Positions 40,900 through 49,560 of a stretch of 64,000 nucleotides of DNA are shown piece after piece (position 1 is the stretch's first letter; each line of letters opens with the position of its first letter). This stretch comes from Aquitalea aquatica (lineage in GTDB: Bacteria; Pseudomonadota; Gammaproteobacteria; Burkholderiales; Chromobacteriaceae): contig NZ_JACERN010000030.1 in assembly GCF_013911085.1 (NCBI RefSeq), positions 124,001-188,000 of the forward strand, given 5' to 3'. The notes under the pieces were generated by a model. It did no database searches, had not been told where the DNA came from, and was given only the letters and a program-made list of their open reading frames with translations. The translations under genes and the position numbers were made by a program.

Positions 40900-42090
40900 T
40901 CAGTGTTTCAGTTTGGTACTGGGGGCCGGCGTCGGCAAAAAACCCTGGCTGAGCAGATGGAACACCAGCCAGCCCAGGGCGCACACGCCGATCAGCACGG
41001 CAAGCCCCAGCAGCAGCTTCACCAGCAGCGCCATGCGTGGCGAAGCCTGCAGACCATCCTTGCGTGCTGGCCGCGCCGCACTGTCGGCGGCGACAGGCTT
41101 GTCAGCGCCCGCGTGGATCGCTGCCGTCGCCGGTGGCGACTCGCTGCCGGCTGCCCTTGTGGCCACCACCTCCACGCTGGCAGGCGGGGATGTTTCAGAT
41201 GCAAGGGCCACTGCGGCTACGTCTGCGGACATGGCGGCTGTCACTGGGCTCAGTGCCATCGCCTCACCACTACCCTGCGGCCCGGCATCCTGCTGCCCGA
41301 CAGGCATAGCGAATACGGCCGCCTGCGGCGTGGCTCCCGCCTCGCCAATGCGCGCCAGCCGGCTCATCAGGCTTTCCAGCCAGCCCAGTGGTGGTGGGGG
41401 GGTGAGTTTCGCCGCACGTTCACGGATGATGCGGCTTTCCACCAGCACAAACACCACGCACAGCAATGGCACCACCACCTGCAAGGCCGGTGCCTGGGTA
41501 TTGATCCAGTCGGCCAGCAGCGGGTCGGACACGGCGATCTGGCCGGCCACCCAGCCCAGCAGGGCAGCACCCAGCGGAATCAGCAGGGGAACATCATTCA
41601 GCAGGCGGGCAATGAACAGGCTGCCATACATCAGCAGCGGCACGCTGAACAGCAGGCCGAGTATCAGATACAGCACGCTGCCCTGCGCTGCCGCAGCCAG
41701 CGCCACCACATTGTCCAGGCTGAGTACCAGGTCGGCCATCACCACCACCGACACCGCCGACCACAGCTGGCGGCTGTCGGCAGCACTGCCGGGCAGCGCT
41801 TCGCCATCGTCATCACCCAGCAGCAGCTTGATGGCAATGCTGATCAGCAAGGCCGCGCCCAGCAGTTTCAGCAGCGGCACTTGCAGCAGGAAGCCCACCA
41901 CCGTGGTGAGCAAGACCCGCAGCAGGATGGCAAAGCCGGTGCCCAGCAGCACCGCCTTGCGCATCAGCTGCGGCGGCAGCGAGCGGCAGGCCACCGCGAT
42001 CACCAGCGCATTATCGCCACTGAGAATCAGGTCGAGGAAAAACACTTGCAGCGTCATGCCCAGCGCATGCATCAAACCATCCAGCTCCAT
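40900..42090 (-). CDS. TerC-family integral membrane protein with C-terminal extension
   Basis: 396 residues. TerC fold of seven to eight helices: LDLILSGDNALVIAVA and ADLVLSLDNVVALAAA, the two metal-binding aspartate/asparagine motifs of the family, whose members (YjbE, Alx, MntP-like) export manganese or insert in redox/metal stress. After about residue 235 comes an unusual ~130-residue Ala/Pro/Ser-rich, probably disordered segment, then one more helix (MALLVKLLLGLAVLIGVCALGWLVF). The start at 42090 has AAAGG 5 nt upstream; GTG at 42093 is too close. Last gene of hflK-hflC-NRAMP-TerC. Confidence 0.87.
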   Translation of the reverse strand: MELDGLMHALGMTLQVFFLDLILSGDNALVIAVACRSLPPQLMRKAVLLGTGFAILLRVLLTTVVGFLLQVPLLKLLGAALLISIAIKLLLGDDDGEALPGSAADSRQLWSAVSVVVMADLVLSLDNVVALAAAAQGSVLYLILGLLFSVPLLMYGSLFIARLLNDVPLLIPLGAALLGWVAGQIAVSDPLLADWINTQAPALQVVVPLLCVVFVLVESRIIRERAAKLTPPPPLGWLESLMSRLARIGEAGATPQAAVFAMPVGQQDAGPQGSGEAMALSPVTAAMSADVAAVALASETSPPASVEVVATRAAGSESPPATAAIHAGADKPVAADSAARPARKDGLQASPRMALLVKLLLGLAVLIGVCALGWLVFHLLSQGFLPTPAPSTKLKH

Positions 42091-42123
42091 CACAGCCTTT
42101 CATTCAGCACAAACGCGTCCGGT

Positions 42124-43374
42124 TCAGCCATGCAAGGCCCCGGTCACCCCGGCGTACAAACCCAGCCCGCCAGTCAGTAAAAACAATATCCCCACGGCCA
42201 CGGCATAACGCCCTTGCAGCCGCAGCCCTGGCGGCAGCTCGCTGCGCGCCAGCCAGAACAGAAAGCCCAGCACCAGTGGCAGCAGCACCGCATTGAGCAC
42301 GGCGGTGGCAATGGACAGCCGCACCAGGCTGTGACTCAGCACCACGGTCAGCGCCGCGGCCAGTAACAAAACGGCAAACGCACCGTAGAACCACGGTGCC
42401 TGCAGCGGATGCTGCTCCAGCGAATGACGGGTGCCGCGCATTTCCCCCAGCGCCCAGGCGGCCGACAGGCACACCACAATGGTGGCCACCAGCGCGCCGC
42501 CACTGAGCGCCAGCGCAAACAGCAAACGGCCGGCCAGCGGCCCCAGCACGCGGCCGAAGGCATCGGCCAGCTCCGGCACGGTATCCAGCACCACCCCGCC
42601 ATGGCCGGCAAACACCGCTGCCGAGGCAATCAGCACGGCGGCGGTCACCAGCTGGCACAGCACCGCCCCCAGCATGGTATCCAGCCGCGCGGCACGCAGG
42701 TCGCGCAGGTCTAGTCCCTTGTCGATTAGCGCCGACTGCTGATAGAACACCGTCCACGGCATCACGCTGCTGCCCAGATTGGCCGCCAGCAGATAGAGAT
42801 AGCTGGCATCGTGCAGCGGCATCACCAACACCTGCTGCCGGATATGCTGCAGATCGGGCCGGGCATGCCAGGCCATGTAGAGGAAGGCCAGCTCGGCCAC
42901 ACCAAACAGCATGGCCACCCGCTCCACCGCACGGTAGCTGCCGCTGCACACCATCAGCAGGATCAGCCCGGCCACCAGCGCCACGCTCTGCCATACCGGC
43001 ACGCCGTAAAGCTGGCCGACACCGGCCAGCCCGCTCATCTCGGTCAGCAGCGCACCAAAGCAGCTGGCTACCAGCGCCACGCAGGACAGCTTTGCCCAGC
43101 AGCGGCCAAAGCGTTGCAGGATCAGCTCGCTATAGCCCTTGCCGGTGGACAGCGCCAGCCGCACCGTCAGCTCCTGCACGATGAACAGCAGCGGAATGAT
43201 GAGGAACTGCAGCAGCAACAGGCGATAGCCCCATTGCGCACCGCTCTGGGCGGCAGTCAGCACGCTGCCGGCATCGGTATCGGCCAGCATCACCACCAGC
43301 CCCGGCCCCAGCGTGGCCACCAGCCGGCGCAGCCGGCCGGCCGAGGGCCACTGCGGCACAGCCAGCTGGCTCAT
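42124..43374 (-). CDS. NRAMP-family divalent metal transporter with altered metal site
   Basis: 416 residues, about eleven membrane helices. The family is recognised by GPGLVVMLADTDAGSVLTAAQSGAQWGYRLL in helix 1 and SVMPWTVFYQQSAL in helix 6. In canonical NRAMP/MntH proteins helix 1 has DPGN and helix 6 has (A)MPHN; here these read DTDAGS and VMPWTV. The helix-6 methionine that selects transition metals is kept while histidine is not. Substrate may therefore differ (Mn, Mg or another ion). Start overlaps the hflC stop by 4 nt, and TerC follows 33 bp later. Confidence 0.87.
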   Translation of the reverse strand: MSQLAVPQWPSAGRLRRLVATLGPGLVVMLADTDAGSVLTAAQSGAQWGYRLLLLQFLIIPLLFIVQELTVRLALSTGKGYSELILQRFGRCWAKLSCVALVASCFGALLTEMSGLAGVGQLYGVPVWQSVALVAGLILLMVCSGSYRAVERVAMLFGVAELAFLYMAWHARPDLQHIRQQVLVMPLHDASYLYLLAANLGSSVMPWTVFYQQSALIDKGLDLRDLRAARLDTMLGAVLCQLVTAAVLIASAAVFAGHGGVVLDTVPELADAFGRVLGPLAGRLLFALALSGGALVATIVVCLSAAWALGEMRGTRHSLEQHPLQAPWFYGAFAVLLLAAALTVVLSHSLVRLSIATAVLNAVLLPLVLGFLFWLARSELPPGLRLQGRYAVAVGILFLLTGGLGLYAGVTGALHG

Positions 43375-44249
43375 GGTTTACTGGCTGCCGGCCCGTTGCG
43401 GAAGTCATGCAGCAGCGCCGAATCCGGCGTCAGCAGCAAGGTGGGGGCCGAATCAGACAGTGCCTGACGGTAAGTCTGCAGCGAGCGGTAAAACTTGTAG
43501 AACTTGGGGTCCTTGCTGAAGGCCGCCGCCAGCACCTTGTTGGCCTGGGCATCGGCCTCGCCATGAATGATGGCGCTCTGCCGCTGCGCCTCGGACAGGA
43601 TCACCGTGCGTTCGCCATCGGCCTTGGCCTGGATTTCCTGGGCCCACTGCCCACCCTGGGCGCGCAGTTCGCGTGCTTCCTGCTGCCGCGCCGACTTCAT
43701 GCGGTCGTAAATCGCCTGGCTGGTTTCCAGCGGCAGGTCGGCGCGGTGCAGGCGCACTTCGGTGACTTCGATGCCCAAGGAACGGGCGCGGGTAGCGGTT
43801 TCCTGCTGGATCTGCTGCACGATGCGGGTGCGTTCTTCAGACAGCAGGGATTTGAGCGGCACCTTGCCCAGCTCGCGCCGCAACGAGGTACTCACCAGTT
43901 GGGTCAGCTGCAAACGGGCCTGGTCTTCCGTGCGTAGCGCCTGATAAAAGCGCAACGGATTGGCAATGCGATAGCGGGTGTAGGTTTCCACTTCCAGCCG
44001 CTTTTCATCACCCAGAATGATCTGTTCCGGCGGCGGTGCCAGTGTTTGCAGCCGCACATCATAAAACTGCAGGCTGTCCACCAGCGGCAGCTTGAACTTG
44101 AGACCGGGTTCGGCATCCACGTCGATGGGGGCTCCCAGACGGATGATCAGCCCCTTCTGCCCTTCGCTGAGGGTATAGAAAGAGGACGACAGCAGCCACA
44201 ACACTGCCAGTGCGCCGAGGATGCCGGCGCCTTTGTACGAGCGGGCCAT
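43371..44249 (-). CDS. hflC: HflC-like SPFH-domain membrane protein
   Basis: 292 residues. An N-terminal helix (GILGALAVLWLLSSSFYTLSEGQKGLIIRLG) precedes the SPFH/band-7 domain (VETYTRYRIANPLRFYQALRTED), then a helical region with QQETATRARSLGIEVTEVRLHRADLP and ARELRAQGGQWAQEIQAKADGERTVI. With HflK it forms a large cage that, in E. coli, encloses FtsH. Here it is coupled to hflK by TGATG and to the NRAMP gene by ATGA, not in the usual hfq-hflX-hflK-hflC operon, so this may be a second set. Confidence 0.9.
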   Translation of the reverse strand: MARSYKGAGILGALAVLWLLSSSFYTLSEGQKGLIIRLGAPIDVDAEPGLKFKLPLVDSLQFYDVRLQTLAPPPEQIILGDEKRLEVETYTRYRIANPLRFYQALRTEDQARLQLTQLVSTSLRRELGKVPLKSLLSEERTRIVQQIQQETATRARSLGIEVTEVRLHRADLPLETSQAIYDRMKSARQQEARELRAQGGQWAQEIQAKADGERTVILSEAQRQSAIIHGEADAQANKVLAAAFSKDPKFYKFYRSLQTYRQALSDSAPTLLLTPDSALLHDFRNGPAASKP

Positions 44250-45301
44250 CAGCGGGTCTCCTTCGCCGGCTTGGGTTTGTCCTTGTCCTGCAATTGCAGC
44301 AGCGACAGCACGCCGCCATTACCCGCCTTGCCGGACGAATCCACCACCACCTTGCTGGCCTTCTTCAGCACCTCGTCCATGCTGTCCAGATACAGCCGCC
44401 AGGCGGTGACATCCTTGGACTGGGCATAGCTCTGGTAAACCGAGTCAAAACGCTTGGCCTCGCCCTGCGCCAGATTCACCACCTGGCTCTGATAAGCCTG
44501 CGCCTCCTGCAGGATGCGGGCAGCATCGCCACGCGCCTTGGGCAGGATATCGTTGCTATAGGCCTGGGCTTCGTTACGGGCGCGTTCCTGGTCGGCACGG
44601 GCCCGCTGCACATCATTGAAAGCGTCGATGACGGCCGCCGGCGGGTCCACCCGCTGCAGCTGCACCTGGGTAACGAAGATGCCACTTTCGGCTTCATCCA
44701 GCCGGCTTTGCAGCAGGGCACGGGTTTCTTCGGCCACTTGCTGGCGGCGGTTGGACATCACCGCCTGAATCGGCGTGCGCGACACCACCTCGCGCATGGC
44801 GCTTTCTGCAGCAATGCGTAGCGAGGTTTCCGGGTTGTTCACCTTGAACAAAAACTGCCCGGCATCCTTGATGCGCCAGAACACCGCACAATCGGCCTCG
44901 ACGATGTTTTCATCGCCGGTCAGCATCTGTTTTTCACGCGGGTCGCTGGAGTCGGTGGCCGCACCGTCATACAGATTGGCCAGCTTCAATTGCTTGACCT
45001 GGGTGACCTTGGGCAGCAGCACGGTTTCAATCGGCCATGGCAGGTGATAATGCAATCCGGCCTGAGTGGTATCCACCCAGCGGCCCAGGCGCAATACCAC
45101 GCCCTGCTCGTCCGGCTGCACCTTGTAAATGCCGGCCATGATCCAGCCGGTAGCCAGCAGGCCGCCCAGCAGCAGCAGGCCCTTGCCACGCATGCCCATT
45201 ACGTCCAGATAGTAATCCAGCCGCTGCGACCAGCCATGCTGGCGCGGGGCGCTATCCGCTACTGCGGCCGGAGTGTTTTGTCCGGCTTCATCTTGTTGCA
45301 C
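44249..45301 (-). CDS. hflK: HflK-like SPFH-domain membrane protein
   Basis: 350 residues, shorter than E. coli HflK (419), lacking its glycine-rich N-terminal region. A membrane helix (GKGLLLLGGLLATGWIMAGIYKVQPDEQGVVLRLG) leads into the SPFH domain (ADCAVFWRIKDAGQFLFKVNNPE), then the helical arm (VDPPAAVIDAFNDVQRARADQERARNEAQAYSNDILPKARG) typical of HflK. The start is GTG at 45301, with AGAGG upstream. Forms a pair with hflC, which begins within its stop codon. Confidence 0.9.
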   Translation of the reverse strand: MQQDEAGQNTPAAVADSAPRQHGWSQRLDYYLDVMGMRGKGLLLLGGLLATGWIMAGIYKVQPDEQGVVLRLGRWVDTTQAGLHYHLPWPIETVLLPKVTQVKQLKLANLYDGAATDSSDPREKQMLTGDENIVEADCAVFWRIKDAGQFLFKVNNPETSLRIAAESAMREVVSRTPIQAVMSNRRQQVAEETRALLQSRLDEAESGIFVTQVQLQRVDPPAAVIDAFNDVQRARADQERARNEAQAYSNDILPKARGDAARILQEAQAYQSQVVNLAQGEAKRFDSVYQSYAQSKDVTAWRLYLDSMDEVLKKASKVVVDSSGKAGNGGVLSLLQLQDKDKPKPAKETR

Positions 45302-45440
45302 AGCCTTGCCTCTCTCACTATCGGGCGACTAGCGCCCTCGCTTGCCCACCAAGCGATCCGGATGCCGGCCCCTGCCCTGCACCCGTCATTGTCTACAACG
45401 CAGCAGGGTTATTGTGGATGACACACCGCCCCGTCATGGC

Positions 45441-46007
45441 TCAAAACCAGCTGCTAACTGCCAGCCCGATACCGCCCAGCGCCGACAATATCGACACCGC
45501 CAGCAGCCAGCGGCGTTGGGTCAGCACGGTGATGGAGGCCATGGCCACCGCGATCTGGATCAGCGTCATCGCCAGTGCCATGCGCTCGTGCGGACGCAAT
45601 ACCCGCTCCGATTCCTCGCTCAGCCGGCGTGACTCTTCCTGCAAGGCTTCCGCTTTTTTCTGTTGCTCCAGCTTCTGCTTTTCCTGCTTTTGCAGATCGG
45701 CCTGGAACTGGGCTTTTTGCGCCGGATCGGTCACCAGCACCAGCGCCAGTTGATCCAGATGGGCCTTGGTCGATTTGGCCTGGTAATAGCCCCAGGCGTC
45801 CGACGCTTCCGACTGCTTGAGAATGCTCTGATTCTTCAGGAACAGCGCCTCATTCTGTTTGGCACCGCTCTGATAACTGAACACCGCACCAATAGTGGCC
45901 AGAATGGCCGTCAGCAAGGCAATCTTCTGTGCCAGCTGGCCTTTTTCCGCCTCTTCCTCCAGCAGCTTTTCGTGCAGACCCGCGATTTCGTATTCTTCTT
46001 CCGCCAT
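45441..46007 (-). CDS. DUF4337-family membrane protein
   Basis: 188 residues. N-terminal acidic helix (MAEEEYEIAGLHEKLLEEEAEKGQLAQ), a first membrane helix (IALLTAILATIGAVFSYQSG), a long charged coiled-coil stretch (DLQKQEKQKLEQQKKAEALQEESRRLSEESERVLRPHE) and two C-terminal membrane helices. This is the DUF4337 architecture; function unknown. Start at 46007 has GGGAGGG upstream. It lies 139 bp upstream of hflK on the same strand, so it may be the first gene of that operon. Confidence 0.85.
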   Translation of the reverse strand: MAEEEYEIAGLHEKLLEEEAEKGQLAQKIALLTAILATIGAVFSYQSGAKQNEALFLKNQSILKQSEASDAWGYYQAKSTKAHLDQLALVLVTDPAQKAQFQADLQKQEKQKLEQQKKAEALQEESRRLSEESERVLRPHERMALAMTLIQIAVAMASITVLTQRRWLLAVSILSALGGIGLAVSSWF

Positions 46008-46318
46008 CACCACCCTCCCTTGCTCGACACGGCTGCCCACCGACGCAAGCGCGCCGATATCCCACAGGCATCGTGCGGAATACTCGCCTGCGCGCAGGGG
46101 TAAAACAAGCATAGTTTTGTGCAGATTTTGTATGGCAGACCGTGGGCATGAACCACGGCAGACACGGCGGGCAGCCCCAAATGAGCCACCCGCCGCAGGC
46201 AGGACTTAGTGCGACTGACAAAATAGCGGAGCCTATCCGAGCCAGGTGCGCCGCCACAGACAGCACCAAGGTAGGGGCGGCAGGCGCCAGGCCGTAGCAG
46301 GGGTGTTGTCAGTGGCTT

Positions 46319-47608
46319 TTAATGCAGTTTTTCCAGTAGCTGGTAGTAGCACATGCCCAGCGCCAGCAAGCTCTGACCCAGCTTGTCCCCCAGCGGCAGC
46401 CGTACATGGCGGAAGTGCTGGAACACATCAAACTGCTCCATGCTGCCGCAGATAGCCTTGGCCATCACCTCGCCCACGATATGCGAAGTAGCCACCCCAT
46501 GGCCGGAATAGCCCTGGGCATACCAGACATTGGGCGACAGCTTGCCCAGCTGCGGAATGCGGTTGATAACGATGCCCATATTGCAGCTCCACTGGTAATC
46601 GATTTTCACGCCCTTGAGCTGCGGGAAAGTACGCTCGATGCAGGGACGCAACTCCGCTGCGATATCACGCGAGGCCTTGCCCGAGTAATTGGCACCACCG
46701 CCAAACAGCAGCCGGCCATCGGCCGTCATGCGGTAGTAGTCCAGCACAAAGCGGCAGTCGTAGACCGCGACATCCAGCGGATTGAGCTGACGCGCCAGCG
46801 CCCCCAGCGGCTCGGTGGTCACAATGCCGCCAGCGGCAGGAAAAATCATGCCACTCAGCTTGGCGCGCTCCAGCTGATGGTAGACATCGCCCGCCAGCAG
46901 CACCTGATCAGCACGGATGCTGCCGGTGGCAGTACGCACCAGCGGCACGGCACCATGGCAGATCTCCAGCACCGGCGAGTTCTCGAAAATCAGGCCGCCC
47001 AGGCTGGCCAGCGCCCGCGCCTCGCCCAGACAGAGATTCAAGGGATGCAGATGCATGCAGCGCTGGTTATAGAGGCCGCCAAAATACAGCGGCGTATCCA
47101 GAAAGCGCCCCAGCTCGGTAGCCTCCACCAGTTCGACCTCACCTCCCATGCCATGCTGCTGCGCCTCGGCGAAAGCACGGCGCAACTCAGCCATGTGCGC
47201 GGGCTTGTAGGCGGTATGCAGGTGGCCAAATTTCAGGTCGCAGGCAATACCATAGCGCTCGATACGCTGGCGGATAATGTCATGGCCACGCCAGCGCAAA
47301 AACCAGATGAAATCGTCAGCCGCCTGCTCCCCCACCTGGCGCGCCAACTGGCGGCGGATGGCCCCATCACCGGACAGGCTGCCGGTGACCTGCCCACCAT
47401 TGCGCCCCGACTGCCCCCAGCCGATACGCTGCGCCTCCAGCAAAGCCACTTTCTTGCCACGCTCGGCCAGCTCCAGCGCACTGGCCAGGCCGGTAAAACC
47501 ACCGCCAATCACCACCACATCCACACGTACATCGCCCTTCAGCTGCGGGTAAGAGGTATCGCCAAGCATGGTGGCACTGTAATAAGAATGAACTCGTTGA
47601 CTTGTCAT
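46319..47608 (-). CDS. FAD-dependent amine oxidase, gamma-glutamylputrescine oxidase (PuuB)-like
   Basis: 429 residues. DAO-family flavoprotein: FAD dinucleotide motif VVVIGGGFTGLASALELAERGKKVALLEA (about 30-58), GWGQSGRNGGQVTGSLSGD and the C-terminal VWYAQGYSGHGVATSHIVGEVMA, all characteristic of PuuB/OrdL. PuuB oxidises gamma-glutamylputrescine to the aldehyde in the Puu putrescine pathway. No puuA, puuC or puuD gene is in the window. The neighbouring agmatine operon would supply putrescine. The ribosome site (GGATC) is weak. Confidence 0.85.
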   Translation of the reverse strand: MTSQRVHSYYSATMLGDTSYPQLKGDVRVDVVVIGGGFTGLASALELAERGKKVALLEAQRIGWGQSGRNGGQVTGSLSGDGAIRRQLARQVGEQAADDFIWFLRWRGHDIIRQRIERYGIACDLKFGHLHTAYKPAHMAELRRAFAEAQQHGMGGEVELVEATELGRFLDTPLYFGGLYNQRCMHLHPLNLCLGEARALASLGGLIFENSPVLEICHGAVPLVRTATGSIRADQVLLAGDVYHQLERAKLSGMIFPAAGGIVTTEPLGALARQLNPLDVAVYDCRFVLDYYRMTADGRLLFGGGANYSGKASRDIAAELRPCIERTFPQLKGVKIDYQWSCNMGIVINRIPQLGKLSPNVWYAQGYSGHGVATSHIVGEVMAKAICGSMEQFDVFQHFRHVRLPLGDKLGQSLLALGMCYYQLLEKLH

Positions 47609-48075
47609 TGCACTGATCCGTTACGAAGCTGATGAAATCCTGCCTCCGCTGCGGGAGACAGCGTGATTTACCGTCAGGTCTTCAGCAAGCGTCCCGACAC
47701 CGGCAGCGCCATGACGCAATCCGCGGCAATGCGCGATGCGGACAGTGGCGGGCAGTGTGAGGTGGCGAATCCCGGCAGCCTGTCAGGCAGACCCTGCAGA
47801 CCCTGCAGACCATCGCAGTCTAGCGACAAGCACCGCGATGGCTCAATAGAAATTTGATCAAAAAAATGCAACTTCCTTTATTGGCAATTAAAAATACATC
47901 ATGGAAACAGCCAAAACAGACATTTTTGCCGGTATGACAATGCAAGCATAAAAATTTATTTGATCATACAAAGACAAATCCACCGCATAAGCGCCAGTCA
48001 GCCTTGCTACGTCAGGACCCCGCAGCCACACACAACTACCCAGCACGGCAAAACCCGGTTACAATGCCACCCTTC
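47609..48075. other. Intergenic region between puuB-like gene and tRNA-Gly
   Basis: 467 bp, AT-rich in its middle. It contains two copies of the palindrome TTTGATCA (47853-47860 and 47959-47966) about 106 bp apart, candidates for regulator sites of the oxidase gene. A -10-like TACAAT (48060-48065) precedes the tRNA. No gene seen. Confidence 0.5.
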
Positions 48076-48149
48076 GCGGGCGTCGTATAATGGTAATACC
48101 CAAGCTTCCCAAGCTTGTGCCGTGGGTTCGATTCCCATCGCCCGCTCCA
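48076..48149 (+). tRNA. tRNA-Gly(CCC)
   Basis: A 74-nt cloverleaf with encoded CCA. Acceptor GCGGGCG pairs with CGCCCGC. The anticodon arm CAAGC-TTCCCAA-GCTTG carries CCC at 48108-48110, decoding GGG. It marks the left border of the less GC-rich block and is followed by a terminator at 48184. Confidence 0.96.
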
Positions 48150-48183
48150 CACCGAATTCCTGTAGATCCTTGATCTGCAAAAG

Positions 48184-48214
48184 AAAAAGCCAACCGTCAG
48201 CGGTTGGCTTTTTT
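48184..48214 (+). terminator. Terminator after tRNA-Gly
   Basis: AAAAAGCCAACCG, loop TCAG, CGGTTGGCTTTTTT. A related hairpin with similar following bases lies at 58325. Confidence 0.88.
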
Positions 48215-48398
48215 CTTGTCTGGTCGATATCTGGTCAGCGTTGGGTCAAGCTGTAGTAAGCAGCATCCGGTGCCATCCAGGTGGGGCCACGGGTCGGCAA
48301 TCGCCGTTATTCGCCGATCAAGGAAACTATCTGCTCTGGGCTGTAAAGCCGTCTGGAGTTACGTCTACAGGCATTTTGGCTATTCTCAATCCCTAAGG

Positions 48399-49505
48399 CT
48401 ACCCAGGCTGTTGCTGAGTCGTACAGTGAATCCCGCCTCCACCTGCAGCAATTGCGTCAATGTTGAGCTGGATAACATCCCGACCAGGAAATAACTCTCG
48501 CAGGATCGCTCGACTGTTGCTGTCTGATTTGCTATCACCAAACTGGGGGGCAATAACGGCCTTGTTGCAGACATAAAAATTGATATAGCCGGCGGCAAAC
48601 TCGTCATTTTCGTATTTTTTACGAATTGACGATGGGCCGGGCATTTCAACAATTTTCAATTTGCGGCCACGGGCATCACTTGCATTGCGCAATATGCCGA
48701 GATGACGACGGGTAACTGCATAATCATACGAAGACGGGTCGTTATCCAGCCCTGCCACCACGACGCCCGGGCTGGCAAAGCGGGCATAAAAATCGGTATG
48801 GCCATCGGTGATGTCCTTACCGGCAATGCCGGGTAACCAAATGATCTTGTCCAATCCTAGCAGTGTCTTCAACTGGGCTTCACAAGCGGCCTTGCTCACC
48901 CCTGGATTGCGGTTTGGATTGAGCACACAACTTTCAGTAATGATGGCAGTGCCCTCCCCATCTACTTCAATACCACCACCTTCCAGTATCAGCTTGCTGC
49001 GCAGCAGCGGAACCCCGGCCTTGCTCGCAATCAGCCCGGCCAGCATGGCGTCATCGGCATGAGGCTGCTTGTTACCCCAACCATTGAAATTGAAGCGGAC
49101 CGCCGCGCGCTCCCCATTAGCCTTTTTTACAAAAACAGGCCCGGTATCGCGCAACCACAAGTCATCCATGGCCGCCTCAATCAACTTGACCTTGTCTCCG
49201 CACATGCGCGCTGCCACATCATATTCTTCCGGTCGAACCAGCATGTTTACCGGTTCATACTGCGCAATGGCACCTGCAATTGCGGCCAGCGCGTCTCTGG
49301 CGCCTGCTTGCAGACGGCTACCCCATATTTCTTCATCCGGTCCGAATGCCATCCAGGTGGCGGCATGTGGCTCGCCCTCATCCGGCATGCGCCACAAGGC
49401 TGGTGCAGCCTGAGAAACGTCAGCCAGCAAACCCATGCTGCCTGAGAGCAAACCGCCACCAGCCAGCATCAGTCCCTGCTTGATAAAATCACGTCGGCTG
49501 TTCAT
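48399..49505 (-). CDS. Tat-exported agmatine deiminase-family protein
   Basis: 368 residues. The N-terminus MNSRRDFIKQGLMLAGGGLLSGSMG is a twin-arginine signal (SRRDFIK), cleaved near QAAPA. The mature part is an agmatine deiminase/porphyromonas-type peptidylarginine deiminase: EPHAATWMAFG, MDDLWLRDTGPVFV, LEGGGIEVDGEGT, DGHTDFYARF and the catalytic cysteine in GGGGIHCTTQQQP. It would convert agmatine to N-carbamoylputrescine plus ammonia outside the cytoplasm. AAGGAG precedes the start. Last gene of aguA-aguB-potF-like-aguA2, 55 bp after the binding-protein gene. Base composition is less GC-rich than the left half of the window. Confidence 0.9.
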   Translation of the reverse strand: MNSRRDFIKQGLMLAGGGLLSGSMGLLADVSQAAPALWRMPDEGEPHAATWMAFGPDEEIWGSRLQAGARDALAAIAGAIAQYEPVNMLVRPEEYDVAARMCGDKVKLIEAAMDDLWLRDTGPVFVKKANGERAAVRFNFNGWGNKQPHADDAMLAGLIASKAGVPLLRSKLILEGGGIEVDGEGTAIITESCVLNPNRNPGVSKAACEAQLKTLLGLDKIIWLPGIAGKDITDGHTDFYARFASPGVVVAGLDNDPSSYDYAVTRRHLGILRNASDARGRKLKIVEMPGPSSIRKKYENDEFAAGYINFYVCNKAVIAPQFGDSKSDSNSRAILRELFPGRDVIQLNIDAIAAGGGGIHCTTQQQPG

Positions 49506-49560
49506 CGTGCACACTCCTTGCAAAATACTGCCAACATGGCTGGGCAGTACTGGTTTTCCG

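Noticed and set aside
48076-48398. Phage or island integration at the 3' end of tRNA-Gly
   Set aside because: No integrase gene and no second copy of the tRNA 3' end was found in the window, so only the composition shift is reported.
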